Below, in pieces: positions 12,701-25,108 of a stretch of 64,000 nucleotides of DNA (positions are counted from its first letter, which is position 1; each line of letters starts with the position of its first letter). The notes under the pieces are model-generated. The model was not told where the DNA came from, made no database searches, and saw only the letters and a list, made by a program, of their open reading frames with translations. The stretch covers positions 21,492,465-21,556,464 of the forward strand of contig CM019216.1 of the NCBI GenBank assembly GCA_009741485.1, in the 5' to 3' direction. Source of the stretch: Malurus cyaneus samueli. Its lineage: Eukaryota > Chordata > Aves > Passeriformes > Maluridae. A program made the translations under genes and the position numbers.

Positions 12701-15404
12701 AAGATGAGAGAATAACTAAAAAAGAAATCTGGTGTTAGAAGTGTGATTAGCTCTGATGCACAGTATTCAAGACAAGCCGACTTATTTCTGCCCCCTCTAT
12801 GGGACTGATTTGCCACACAAAAGATAAAAAATCTAATATGGTTGTTTTGATCAAGGGTCTTCCTTGGGAGCTGGTAATGACACTCAGGAATGCCTTCCCA
12901 ACAACAATTGGGATGGTTCCAAAGGAATTAGCTAACAGGTTGCAGCACACAATCTACTGCCTTCTTTCCATTAAAAAAAATAGGAATTTCTGTCACACAC
13001 CTTTCTGCCTAGAATGAAACCCAAATGAAGCTGGGGTAGCAGTGCTTCATAGCAGGGCACTTCTCTGGGCTTCCAGAAACAGCAATTTTTGCATCATGAA
13101 TCTGCTAAGGCACATTCTGCATTCCAGGCTGAGTTCTTCAGGTCTAGTTGAGAATGTCTCCACTGTATATCCACTGCTCTCCCTTAAGTGCCATAGTCCA
13201 AGACAGGAGGAGGAAGAAGATGCTGGAAGAGCAGAAGTCTCTTCTTACCCAGAAAGCCATCTCCAATGGCTCCCCTTTTGCACATGGATAAAGAGAGGCA
13301 AAATGGGTGGATCACTTTGACAAAATTATCCAGTCAATGAAATTGAAGTAATGACTCTATGAACTGTGTGGATTAGAGTGGATAAGCTAACCATTTGGTA
13401 ACCATTAGGATTAATCAAAGCTATGCTTTCTTCATATGCTGGTCAGTGAATGCAAGCTGAATGCAACCTAAATAGTCCGTGAATACATCAGTTAGTAAAC
13501 TCATGTTTCACTTCAGAAATACATTCCTCAACTGATCTATCAAAATGTCAAATAATTACGTGAATAGTTTCTTAAACCACTTGTGAAAGTATTCTTTCTT
13601 CCTTCGGATGGCTCCTCATCCCTGATTTACATCTTTTGTAGCTACTAACAAAAATAACTGTGGAGTTTTAAATATTGCAAAGATATGTAATTCAGAATTA
13701 CCATTGTCTCTCTTGCCTTGCCCCTTTTCCTCTAAGATCCTTACACTATCATGTTTCAAGTATCTGTTGTGGCCATTTACACAAAAACTGCATTAGCTAT
13801 TGCTTTCATTTGCCCTTCATTACTCCATGCTTCATGAGTTTACAAGGAAAAGTGTTAGGGATCAGCCAAAGGCATATATCTGGCACATCTATTTCTCTTC
13901 GGCTCATATTAGGAGTGGCAAGACAGAAACTCAGTGATAAGCATTAGACGTACTGCATCTGAAACATTGTTTTTGAAAGCAGAAAATTAAAATCTGCCAC
14001 TGGCGTTGTGAAGCCTTCAAATGGATGTCAGAAAATGTGAAAAACCACACAGTCCTCACTAGTACTTTATTTTGTTTTCTAAAGATATGCTACTTGATCC
14101 ATCCTTCCATGCACAATCTTACACATACACACATAGAGCCCCTTATTCTAGTCCAATGACAGAGTAAATCCTGTGGCTAAAAAATCCAATATACAGCTGT
14201 GAGTGAGTGATAAAGCTACCTGACAGCTCAGCCATAAAGGCACGTAGGAGGCTTTTTTCCCCCTTCCCTTCGGGAACAATGTGAACAGGGTTATGATTGC
14301 TACCTGTGGCATTTTATGACATAAAGCAAAGTGTCCATGTTGTGTTGCAACATTTCATCAGTGTCTCATCACTTTTTATTGAATATGTAATGGAAGTTCA
14401 AAACTGCATGGCAACCTTCCTTTGAAATATGATGATATCAGGAAGCCTGACACCATGTTAGTTCCCTCCATCCTTATAAACCTAAAGCCCAAACCTGCAG
14501 AAGTTTCATGTTAAAAAAAATCCAACACAAAGCAAGGATTTTGTCAAAAAATACTGATTCACGGAAATAAAAATATTTTAATAAGCATTTTGGTTTCATA
14601 AATGCACAGCACAAACATAGGTGGGCTTTGGAGCAGAAAAACACCTGTCTCTGATACCTGTTCTTTTCCTAGATAACCTGGAAGGCAATTTTGACCTCAA
14701 GTCACAAGTTTAATTATTTTAAGAGGCTAGCAATATGCTTATAAAAACTGGAGATTCTACCTTTTCAAGGTCTGGAACCACAGAAGACCTCATTATGTGT
14801 ACAGGACTGGGGTCAGAGATAGTGACAATGTATTTGTATACAACTAGACTTCTGAAGTTGGTGACTGCCAGTTCACAGAACAGAACTCAAGGGTAGGGAC
14901 TCAGGGCTTCCACACCTCCTGGAGGGAATTTGTGATCCTAGAGAAACTCAAAGGAAGAGCCTAAGACAAACTTTCAGTGTCTACAGACTCCAAATAATTA
15001 GAACAAAAGTTTTTAGCTTGAGAGGGACTTCCCAAGCTGTCCTCACTGAAAACAACTGAAAAAGTTGTTCACCATGCCAGAATGTCTAATGAATCATTTT
15101 GTTGGGCTGAAATTAAGGTGAGAGTGTGCTTCCTCAAGATGGGAACAAGGTTCACAGAGCCTACAAACTATATGCCTGGCCATTACTCCTCTGAGACTCT
15201 TGCAATCTTGTATTATTTATCATGTCTTGATCAGTTTCTGATCATTTTAGATGTTGATGAACTCCTGCAAAAAAAAAGGGTTACTTATCACATATTGCTT
15301 CTCAGTGATTTTAGTGAACATGCTTTTTGATTTTTAAAGCACTGGAAGTTTTCTTCATTCTGTTCTCATGTAAACCATGAAAACAAAGGGTACAAAAGAC
15401 ATGA

Positions 15405-17098
15405 AGTCATAGGATCATAGAATGAACAAGGTTGTAAAAGACCTTTAAGATCATGGATTCCAACTCTTACTTGATCGCTGTCAAGTCCATCATTAAATCC
15501 CATCTACACATCTTTCAAATACCTTCAGGTATATTCAAACCCAGTTCCCTGGACACCCTGATCCATTGCTTGAAAACCCTTTCTGTGAAGACTTCTTCCT
15601 AATATCCAGCCTGAACCTCTCCTGGGGAAGCTTGAGGCCATTTCCTCTTATCCTGCCACTTACTGGGGAGAAGAGGCCAACCCCACCTGGTTACAACATC
15701 CTTTCGGGCAGTTGTTGCGATAAGGAGTTGTAGGAGCGATAAGGTTCCCTCTGAGACTCCTTTTACCCAGGCTAAACAACCCCAGCTCACTCAGCCTCTC
15801 CTCACAGGACTTCTATTCTAGAGACTTCACAGCTCCACTGCCCTTGTCTGGACTTGGCCCGCTATATCAAGGTCTTTCTTGTGCTGAAGGGCCCAAAATT
15901 GGACACAGGATTTGAAGTGCTGCCTCACAGTGCCAAGTAGATCACTAGACCATGCTATTTCTGAAGCAGGTCAGGATTTCACTGTCCTCTTGGCCACCTG
16001 GACACATGCTGGCTTACATTCAGCTGCTGTTGACCAGCACTCCTTTTCCATTGGGCAGTTCTCTAGCCACTCTGCCCCCAGCCTGTAGCTCTGCATGGGG
16101 TTGTTGAGACCCAAGGGCAGGACCCAGCACTCAATCTTATTAAACACCACACAAATAGCCTTGGCCCATTGATCCACCCTGCCCAGATCCCTCTGCAGAG
16201 CCTTCCCAGCCTCCAGCAGATCAACACTCCCACCCAATTTAATGTCATTTGCAAACTGACTCAGGGTCCACTTGGTCTCCTCATCCAGATCATCAATAAG
16301 CTATTAAACAGGACTGTCCCTAGTACTGAGCCTTGAGGAGCCCCACTGGTGACCAGACATGAGCAGGATGTAACTCCATTCACCACCTGGTCCATACAGT
16401 TTTTTTACCCAGCAAACTGTGTCCACTCTCCAAGCCATAAGCAGCATGTTTCCCTAGAATAACGGTCTGGGAAATAGTGTCAAAGTCCAGGACGACAAAA
16501 TCTGCAGCCTCTTCCTCATCCACTAAAAGGGTCACATTGTTACAGAAGGAGGTCAGGTTGGTCATACCTTTCCTAAACCCATTCTGGTTGGCCTCATCCC
16601 CTGGCTATCCTGAAAGTGCTACAAGGTGGCATTCAAGATGATCTATTCCATGACCTTACCCAGTACTGAAGTCAGGCTGACAGGTCTGTAGTTCCACTGA
16701 ATTTTCATCCAGCCTTTCCTGTAAATAGGCATCACTTGGCTAACTTCTAGTCACCTAGGACCAGTTAGCAAGGACTGACTGAACAGGGCTTGGTGAGCAC
16801 TTGTGCTCTGTCCCTGAGCACCCTTGTGTGGATTCATCCAGCCTCATGGACCTGTGTGTGTCTAAGTGATGTAGCAGGCAGCTGACCATTTTCCCTTGGA
16901 ATATGGTGACTTCATTCTCCTCCCCATTCTTGTCTTCCAGTCCAGGGCCTTGGTACCCAGAGAAGAACTGGTTTTACTACTGAAGACTGAGGGAAAGAAG
17001 ACATGAAGAACCTCATCCTTCCCCTCATATTTGCCACTATGTTTCACCTCAGATCCGATAAAGGATTAAGATTCTCCTTAACCGTCCTTTTGTTGCCC
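15405..17098 (-). mobile_element. long CR1 LINE fragment with decayed ORF2
   Basis: It starts on the + strand with AGTCATAGGATCATAGAATG, the complement of the CR1 tail, and runs about 1.7 kb through the 3' UTR and the 3' half of the reverse transcriptase ORF in minus orientation. Landmarks on the + strand are TTCCTAATATCCAGCCTGAAC near 15597, CTGAGCCTTGAGGAGCCCCACT near 16326, and TCAGGCTGACAGGTCTGTAG near 16672, all typical of avian CR1. No long frame survives; the minus frames at 15599-15790, 15971-16237 and 16380-16565 are broken pieces. Its upstream end coincides with the insertion point of the LTR at 17099. Confidence 0.93.
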
Positions 17099-18327
17099 TA
17101 TAGTGGGTTTAAAAACCTGATTTTTCCCCACCCACTGGAGAGGAAGAAAGGAGAGCGAAAGCCCAATTAACACGAAAATTATGGCTTTCAGATAACATAA
17201 TGTAATTGAGAGAAAGATACAGATGTGCTCCAGAGAAAAGGTCAGACAGGCTGCATAACTTAAGTTGCAAAATAGATTTAATTACTAAAACTACTAAGAA
17301 TACTACCACTGGGAAAGGAACAAAAAAAAAAAAAAAAAACAGAGATAGGGAAAAATTACAAGGAGAAAAATAAAAACCGGACATTTTAAGACACCTGTTA
17401 TCCTTTCCAGGGATCCGTCTCTTCCTAGGTCCCATCCCTCTCCACCCCCCATGTCTTCCCCACACAAAGGGGGCAGGAATGAAGTCTAACACAGATCAAA
17501 GCGCTCATTACAGTTGTTGTCAAACATTATAGGAGAAGCATTTTCAGCTCCAAGCTGTGGGAGTCTTTCCCAAGAAACAGTCAATGCATAACCGCTGATG
17601 GCGGAGGGAGTATTTCCTTACCTCGTAGGAGAAAAAGAAGGAATGTCCTTCAAGGCCAAATGATTTTTTCAGCGGGTGAGACCGACTATACAAACCCCTG
17701 CGAGCACAGCTTCTTCTAGCATCAGACGTCGTGGGGGGGCCAAACTTCTTCCTTTTTTTTTTTCGGCTGTTTAATCCAGTCCTCAAAGGCCAGGTTGTTT
17801 TTTTTTTCCTCAGAGCAAGGTCGTCTCCTTTTTCCTATTCAGGTCTCTCTCAATAATGAAATAGTCCTTTCGAGACACTTATTTTCTCCATGTTCGAGAG
17901 CCACAGCACAGATAGCAAACATCCAGTCTCCTCTTACTGATCTCGGTCTCCATTTTTTTCTTACATCTCCTCACCCTCCTGTTTTTTTTCCCCAGTGTGA
18001 TACTAAAGCTACATGCTATCAATCTAAAGCTATCAATCTAGGCGGCCGCACCTATCTTGTTTTGAATTCCTCCTAAATACTACATAAATACTCATCACAG
18101 AGGTGTAACCAACCTGTGCAATGGCCCAGGCCTGAGGCAGCCTGTCCATCACCCTCAGAGCTATAATGGATTGGCTCTGGAACACAGAGGGTAGGGCTCC
18201 TCTTGCTGAAGAAGAAGAAGAAGACAGCCCCTAGAATTTCTCGCAGCAGCCATCTTTGTGGTTTCTTGATCCCATTCCCCCACCACCAAAAAATCGGACC
18301 AAGTAAAACCATGACATGCCCTCAACA
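17099..18327 (+). mobile_element. ERVL-type avian solo LTR
   Basis: It opens TATAGTGGGTTT (canonical TGTAGTGGGTT with one change) and ends CCTCAACA, 1229 bp later, the usual length for this bird LTR family. The layout follows the family: an AAATAGATTTAATTACTA stretch near 17270, CATTTTAAGACACC near 17382, ATCACAGAGGTG near 18094, ATTGGCTCT near 18170, and a C-rich CCCCACCACCAAAA near 18278. GCCC flanks both ends (17095-17098 and 18328-18331), a plausible target duplication of 4-5 bp. No internal gag or pol sequence follows, so it is a solo LTR. It contains a (GAA)n run near 18208, a 14-bp tandem repeat near 18017-18040 and a GCGGCCGC site near 18042. The family name is by resemblance. Confidence 0.75.
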
Positions 18328-18789
18328 GCCCTCTTTTAAGGATATGATTATCAGTCATGATTGTGCAAGAATAAAGTTTTTAGGGATGGAACCTATGTAT
18401 ATATAAATAATATACTGATTTCAATGCAGCAAAATTGCATATAAAAGTGTACACAGGCCCAAAAGAGGAAGAAAAACTCATCATTCAACAATATATCTCC
18501 TTGATGTGTCCAGATAAGTTGATTCTTACACTGGGAACAGTGGGTTGCTTAGCAACAGGCAAACACAAGATAGACAAACTGATATATTATATTTAGCGCT
18601 TCAGAAAGGCAAACTTTACAAAGCTCAGGAAAATTTGAACACAGATAGAGCTGTTTAAGAGGATTCCAAAGGAAGGTCTCATCAGAGTAGTGCACAGTGG
18701 CACTACTTCCTTTTCTCTACTGAAAATAGTTTACCAGATATATACTTGTGCTAAGTTCCCTTTCCACAGGCCTTTCCTATTGCCACATC
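18328..18789. other. intergenic, no recognised feature
   Basis: AT-rich sequence after the LTR. I could not align it to the continuation of the CR1 at 15405-17098, so that CR1 probably ended at or near the LTR insertion site. Confidence 0.45.
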
Positions 18790-19400
18790 CTGGCTGACCC
18801 AGATCATCGCCCTTTGCTGACATTTCCAACTGATCAGATCCCAGCTTCTGGAAGAAATTCTTGTTATTATTCCCTAAACGCATTACCTGGCACTTTTTAT
18901 TATTAAATGTAATACTATTCTATTACTACAGTCTTTTAGATCATCCAATTTCTTCTTTGTATTGATAATACTTCCCAAATTTTGTCATTAGCAAATCTCA
19001 TTACTGCATTCCTACTATTTCTGCCAAGTTCCTTAATTAAACCATTATAGGAGATCAATCTCCAAAACAAACCCTTGAGGAAATCTACAATCTTTTTTCA
19101 TCACAATTATTTTTTCAACTAATATATTATCATATTGTCTTTAGACAATTCTGTATTTCTATCTATTTCACTGTTCTTCATTTTAGCTAATATCCTCCCA
19201 AATGTGATGTACTAAATGCCCAGATGAAGATTACGTAGAATGAATTGAATTCCCATTACTTTTCATAACATCTAAGACTGATAAAGAGGTTTACATTGGC
19301 ATGTCTCATAGTACAAAATCTTAAAATGGTTAGTTGACAAAGTTAAGCTAACATGATTTTACATTCACTTTAAAAACACTAGGAAGAAGGGAAATTTCAG
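18790..19400 (-). mobile_element. ancient CR1/L3-like LINE relic
   Basis: The + strand keeps the order of landmarks of an old amniote CR1/L3 reverse-transcriptase region read in complement: TTTTGTCATTAGCAAATCTC near 18978, CCAAGTTCCTTAATTAAACC near 19024, CAAACCCTTGAGGAAATCTAC near 19067, then TTTAGCTAATATCCTCCC near 19183 and GATGTACTAAATGCCCAGAT near 19206. It is far more diverged than the other CR1 copies and carries no open frame. Ends are approximate; family assignment is by pattern only. Confidence 0.65.
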
Positions 19401-20039
19401 AATAGATATGTGATCAGCTAAGGAAACATCTTAAAGAAGTAAAAGTTTTCAATGCATGAATAACTAGGTTGTCATCATAACCAAGCAAAATTGTGGAGAA
19501 ACCTAAAATCTTAAGACAGGAATGCAATTAATGTCAAGAATTTACATTTTATGGAAAACAGGCCTTTTCAAACAAAAGGGATTTCATCCTTTAATAAGAC
19601 TGACGAATAGAATTACATACAATTAATATATACTCTTGACAATTTTGGTTGTGATTTTATGTGCACTGTGATTAATAGGTTATCATCATATGATATCAAT
19701 GAAGCATGTGGTAAATAGTATAAAAGTTACCATGTACAATACATACTTGGAATCCTAGACTGGCCCCTGGAGTCATCTATAAGGATGTGCACTGTTTTTA
19801 CCTGGTCAGTATTATATATTGCACCACTCAACAAAGCCACCCAGGTTATGGGGTAGCCTTTATTTTTTTGTTGTTTTTATATTTTATGAAGTGGAACCAG
19901 AGAGATTACAAGAGGGGAAGTAGGATACAAAAATTCTAGAAATCATTTTTATTTGGCAGTTTTTAATATGCAAAGCTCACATATTCAAGTGAGCTTGAAA
20001 TACCTTTTGAAAATGTATTAACTTATTAAGCAAGCAAAG
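19401..20039. other. intergenic, no recognised feature
   Basis: AT-rich DNA with no frame or repeat I could name. Confidence 0.45.
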
Positions 20040-20520
20040 TCAGATTCAGCCTGGAAATTCAAAAGAGTCTCTGAAAAGGGGGTAGACCATTCCTGGGATG
20101 GTTCTAAAAGACTGGCAGACAAGGAAGGCCTAGAACTTGGAAGTAACAGCAGTTTGGTTAAGATCCAGTGTTAGATGCTGTCTTACTGAAATACCTTCAA
20201 GAACCCTTCTCACTGAAGAGTTTCCTATTGACTGAGGATGTTTTCCAGGCAGTCTCAATAGGCACTGGTTCAAGGCTTGGTTCTATTCAAAATTTTCATT
20301 AGTGAGCTAGTTAAAAATTATTAGATGATCATACAGTAAGCAGAGACAGAAATAATGATGAGGAAAAGGAATCATGCAGAACATTTTCCCTCACTTGCTA
20401 AGTTTGGCTTCTATTTAAACAGTATATAATTGAATAATGCAAAATGCAAAGTTCTATTTGTAGAAACTAAGAGCAGAGGTAAAATCCACAAGTATGACAG
20501 ATTGTATCCTGAAAAGCAGT
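20040..20520 (+). mobile_element. diverged CR1-like LINE relic
   Basis: Near 20262-20320 the + strand reads AGGCACTGGTTCAAGGCTTGG then TTCTATTCAAAATTTTCATTAGTGAGCTAG, which follows the CR1 reverse-transcriptase stretch encoding the 'LFNIFINDL' region. Near 20445 AAATGCAAAGTTCTATTTG resembles the later CR1 'KCKVLHLG' region. The spacing is shorter than in intact CR1, so it carries internal deletions. Borders are estimates. Confidence 0.55.
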
Positions 20521-23159
20521 GACTAAAAACCATGTAAGAATCATAGTAGACTACCCTATAAGCATAAGCAGCTGGTGCGTGCTACCACCATCCAAGGAGA
20601 TTGCACCTAGATCTAGTCTATTCAACAATTTCAAATGTGTCTCTTCATTTGGCTTCTCATGTGTTAATCAATTACTAATTATCTTCAAACATATTGACCT
20701 GGTCTCACTGTTTGTGCCATATAGATTAATGAATGACATTCTAAAAAACACAATACTACACTTGAAGAGCAAAAGTTTCATGTATTATTCACTCTGCAGA
20801 AATATACACAGTTTCCTTTTCTTTTTTGTGATCTAAGCCAGAATTTGGGACTTGCAGATTGTTTGTGTGAGGAGATGCTGATAATGTAATCTTGTTTATT
20901 TACATCAACATTTTAAAAAATAGCAAAAAGATAACTAAATAAGTCTCTTGGTTTACTATTCTGCCCTGGAATTCTCAGTCCCAAAAGCTTCCTTTCTCAA
21001 GGCCACATTGCCAAGACTTCCTTGGTAGCCCCTCTCTTTTCTCTTATGAGCTTTCTGACTTAACAACACAACAGCCCAAAAAAATCTCACCAGCCTTTCA
21101 TCTGCTTTTCTTTCATACCCAGAAATATGTACCCAGGTTTAGGAGTGAGGCTGCAGTCTAGTTCTTTGAAGAACTAACTGCTTTCTTTTTTCCCCTGTGG
21201 TTGTGCTCCTCTGTCTTGATGCAGAAGCAACACATTTGGAAGAGGTGAAGGGCTTGAGAGGTGAAAGAATAAAACACAAAAAAGAAAATACTGTTGTGCA
21301 GGCAGAGTAGGGAACATGACTGAAGAAGTCATTGTACATAAACAAAGGAAAAACACATGCTTTGGGAAAACTCAAGAAAAAAAAGAAAATACACTTGAAG
21401 AGAGGAAACTGACCCTGGAGATTCCTTTGAGCACTTACCCATGTACACAAGTCTCTTTCTCCCATGGAACCCAAAACCAAGTGCAGTACCCTTCTGGAAA
21501 ACAATGTCTTCCAATATGCTATGCTGGAAAAAGTATTCCTAGTTTTGTTTGTGAAGCTGAGAAAAGGGGGATATTCTGAATATTCTGAATATTCTGAATT
21601 TGTGCTTTGTTCAGTTGAAGATAAAACGGCCTGTCTATCCTCTGCTGGTCTTTTCTCAGGTACCTTAATTTCTCCTGATCAGAGATTGAGTGATTTGTTC
21701 TGGCTTCTGCCAAATGTCATGGCAGCCAACAATCTGTCAGAGCCTACCTTCATCTCTTCCGTCTTTTGCCATTCCTATGAGGACAGATGGGACAGGTGTT
21801 TGGAGAAGGGTATTCTGACTTCATGGAAGGGAAAGGTTGAGGTCCTTGGGTCACTTTTTCATCCATTTCCCTGCTGCTTTAATGGTTTCATACCAAACAG
21901 GAATTTGGCTTTAGAATTATGAAGACTGAGTTCTTTTCCTGAGTTACTGATCTGGACAGGAGTGAGGTGAGATAAGAACTGGTCGAGGCTTTGAAACCTT
22001 TGAAGCCTTTTTTCTCTTTTGATGTAATCAAAAAAGATGGAAACACACCAGATACACAGAAGATTCAGTGATGTACCTATAAACATGCACAGAATGCAAA
22101 CAAACTCTGCACACAGAAGCAAAAAAACCCCTTCCTTATGTTCATTTAGAGTATTTTTCAATAGATGAGGTGAGATTTAAGCAGATACTTAAATTTTGTG
22201 CGTATTCTCTTTTGAGGTCTGCACTAAAAGTGAAATTACTCTAGTTCTGCAAAAAGTGCAAGTGCAGTATCAGCTTTAAAAAATGCCAGGTAATGATATT
22301 GTGCCAGGGACATGTCACAAACAAATACTGAATTTGAAGCACCTTGGTATATCAAGAATTGATCCAAGTACTTTTCACAATTTAGAAGGTTAATCCTGAA
22401 CAATATGTATTTTCAGGTTTTAATACTTTAAAAAGAAAACATCCTTTATCAACTATCATCTTACTCAAAAACTTGGACTTTGCCAAGGATCAATACAAAG
22501 CTTTGTAGAGGCATGAACAGGGATAACACGGTTTACAAATCCCCCTCCAAAGCAGAGATTGTGTTTCTTACCACAGTTTTTCCAGTGTTCTAAGTATGTT
22601 TAGGTATTCTGCACCATACAGTCAAACACTTTACAAGAACAGGTGTATACAATATCCTTTACATGAATATATAACTGTTGCTGCATCAGGGTCCATATGC
22701 TTGCTTACTCATAGGAGCACGAATGCACTATTTTAATTTTCTCTTTACTGCTTTCATCTAAAGAACATTTTTCTCTTCTGGTCCTTGACTAAACACATAG
22801 CTAGAGTTATTACAATCTGAAAATAAATGAAAGCCAAGGGGAAGAAGAGAATGTGTCCACAGGAAAACATAAAGGGGGAAATCCTTGCACTCTTGCTAGG
22901 AGTACCATGGGCCTATACCAAGTGCTTCTACACAAATGGATGCAGTGTGGGAAAGATTAAGAGGACCTAGCAGCTCTTGTGTAGAGAAATTATATCAGAT
23001 AGAGAAATGTAGTGGAACAGTTCACATGATTAAGCTTTTTGGGCAAGTTTTTTACATCAGAGGACAGATGGTATTGTGGTTACATATCATCTGATGAGAA
23101 ACACCACTTCACATGCCCTGGTACACATGGAGACTTGAGCCACTCTGATATCTGCTGCT
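20521..23159. other. intergenic, no recognised gene
   Basis: About 2.6 kb without a supportable exon. The longest frame is 152 codons at 21464-21922 (+) with no domain, no strong codon signal and no flanking splice sites that join it to anything. A triple 9-bp tandem (TATTCTGAA) at 21572-21598 lies within it. Confidence 0.45.
21572..21598 (+). repeat. three tandem copies of TATTCTGAA
   Basis: Three exact 9-bp copies in a row. In one frame this gives a repeated YSE tripeptide in the 152-codon frame here, but that frame is probably not coding. Confidence 0.9.
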
Positions 23160-23475
23160 AAAATATCCTGCTTGGTGCTAACAATATGGTAGATTTCTGG
23201 GGTGTGTTGTCAAAAAGTTGACTTGCTCCTAATGAAGTGGATCAACTAACTAGGGATATGCTCTGCTGGACCTAGTACTTTCACAGAGCTAAGAACTGGC
23301 CGAGGATGCTTAAGTAAAGGTCATCCCTGGATGCAGTGGCTTTAAGATTGTAGAGTTTAAAATTCAGAGAAAAAATGAGAAGACAAATAGTAGAATCACA
23401 GCCATAGACCTAAGGAAAGCAGATTTCATCTTGTCATTAATCTGCTTGGCAGGGTCACGTGAGAGACCTTTTTCA
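23160..23475 (+). mobile_element. CR1 LINE internal fragment (endonuclease-RT linker)
   Basis: GGGATATGCTCTGCTGGACCT near 23254 is followed by AATAGTAGAATCACAGCC near 23385 and AGGAAAGCAGATTTCATCTTG near 23413, then CTGCTTGGCAGGGTCACGTG near 23442. This is the CR1 ORF2 segment that in younger copies encodes 'TTLDFRKADF...LLGRV'. It is in + orientation, lacks both element ends and has no open frame. The same CR1 segment occurs in much better condition at the right edge of the window. Confidence 0.75.
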
Positions 23476-25090
23476 AACAAAAAGTGAAAACTTGAAGAAC
23501 ATAATTATTTTTTTTAATATTTATATATTTGTGCAACCTCTACTATTTAATGCTCATACTTTCACTAAAGTATTAATAGCAGAGAGAAGAGAGAATCATT
23601 AATCATCATATACTCAGCTCTTCAAAAATGTGACCTGAAATTGGAAGACAGCTCTAGAGTCTAAATATGAAGCCTGAGTGGTGTTTAACATTTGTGCAAG
23701 ATATGTTATACAGGCAATATAGACAACATGGATTACATAATGTATATACTTCTTATAATGAACCTCTAATATATGCAAGATGATTTTTTTAAAATTTATC
23801 TGTCATAATTGGACCCTAACTACGTATATGACCATGCATACCAAGGTGAGAAGTCTGTTAAGAAACTCTAACACCTGCAAATGTTCATCAAAATTAATTT
23901 AGGGCTTCCAAAATTTTTGACATTTTGTCCATTGTAAAGAACATGTTTGGAAACACAACCTGTAATTAACAAGTATGGACAGAGAGTAGGGCAGGTTATG
24001 CAGGAGCCAGAAGACTTTAAACAAGGGAGAACATTTTCTCTAGAGGGCATGTCAGAACAAATTAAACTAGGCTCCTACTCTCAAGTATTTAATAGAGGGA
24101 TCTCTACTAAATACTGAGGAAGTCTTGAAAACTTAGCCTCCTGTGCCTGAAGCTAGTCTTTGTAAATCCCCACCCCGTCCTGCTGGATACTATGTCTTTA
24201 TATAAAAGTAGATCAAATAATTGGACCATCTTAAAAAATATGGCAAAGGTACTTGGGCAGATAAGGAAGGTTTCTTTGATATAAATTTGAATCTTGAACT
24301 TCAAGAGATGCATGATGATATTAAAATAAATCTGAAAGAATCCTTGTGGTTGAAAAGACAAAGATAAAAGAGTATAAATTTATTCTGCCTCCATTTCTCT
24401 TTCTTTGACCATTAGCTGGAATCCTGAACTAATGTATTAAGGAAAAAGTACTAACGCTAGTATTTAAATATTAACATTCTTTTACTTTTAGAGAAATAAT
24501 GTCTTTTTTTTTCTGACCTTTATTTACCATTTAATTATTCCATCTAGGATGAACTCATTCTAGGATACATACAAAGGCAAGAAATACACATCTAAAATTT
24601 GCTCAGGTACAAACTGCAGGACCAGATTCTTACTAAGCCAGAATTTAAAGCAGAAAAAAAAAATCTGCTGGATATAAGGTAAGTTAGCCAAATGTCTAAT
24701 AAGACTTGTTTACACAGCACTGTAATAAAAATATAGATTTTATGTATGTGCATCCTAAGCATGTCATGTCACCAGTCAAAAACACTTTATATAACCTTGA
24801 AGGTCCTTTACACAACCGTTTGAAGACAATTTTTTGCTTACTCTCTTGGGTTTTTTCCTATTTACATTCCTTGAATATGTACAAGGTTAACTTTGAAAGA
24901 GGTGATGCATTCCCTCTGTGCTTTCCATATTGGGAAAGGTATTTTGGATATGTATCTGTTTTATCTTTATTTGAAAGGATTTCACAAATAGATTGTTTTA
25001 TATTTCTCTTCATGATCAAAAGAGAAAAAGACCTGGATAAGGCATGATCAAAAGAAATTTAAAAGCAATCCCATAATACTTAATTTGGGC

Positions 25091-25108
25091 ATAAATAAAT
25101 AAATAAAT
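25091..25108 (+). repeat. short (ATAA)n microsatellite
   Basis: About four and a half units of the tetranucleotide AAAT in phase. Confidence 0.9.

Larger units (their letters stand above)
7299..15404. other. intergenic, no recognised gene
   Basis: About 8.1 kb of AT-rich DNA. The longest frames (8523-8831 of 102 codons, 13042-13320 and 13675-13947 on +) have no recognisable domain and no supporting splice structure. It holds a small local duplication (9252-9280 and 9695-9723), several A or T runs and a G/A-rich stretch at 10815-10833. I see no RNA gene. Confidence 0.45.

Noticed and set aside
17109..17786. Minus frames of 127 and 80 codons
   Set aside because: They lie within the ERVL-type solo LTR and reflect T-rich and A-rich runs; no viral gene is present.
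21464..21922. 152-codon + frame
   Set aside because: No domain or family resemblance, low-complexity repeat YSEYSEYSE inside, and no splice context. Length is plausible by chance in a 64 kb window.
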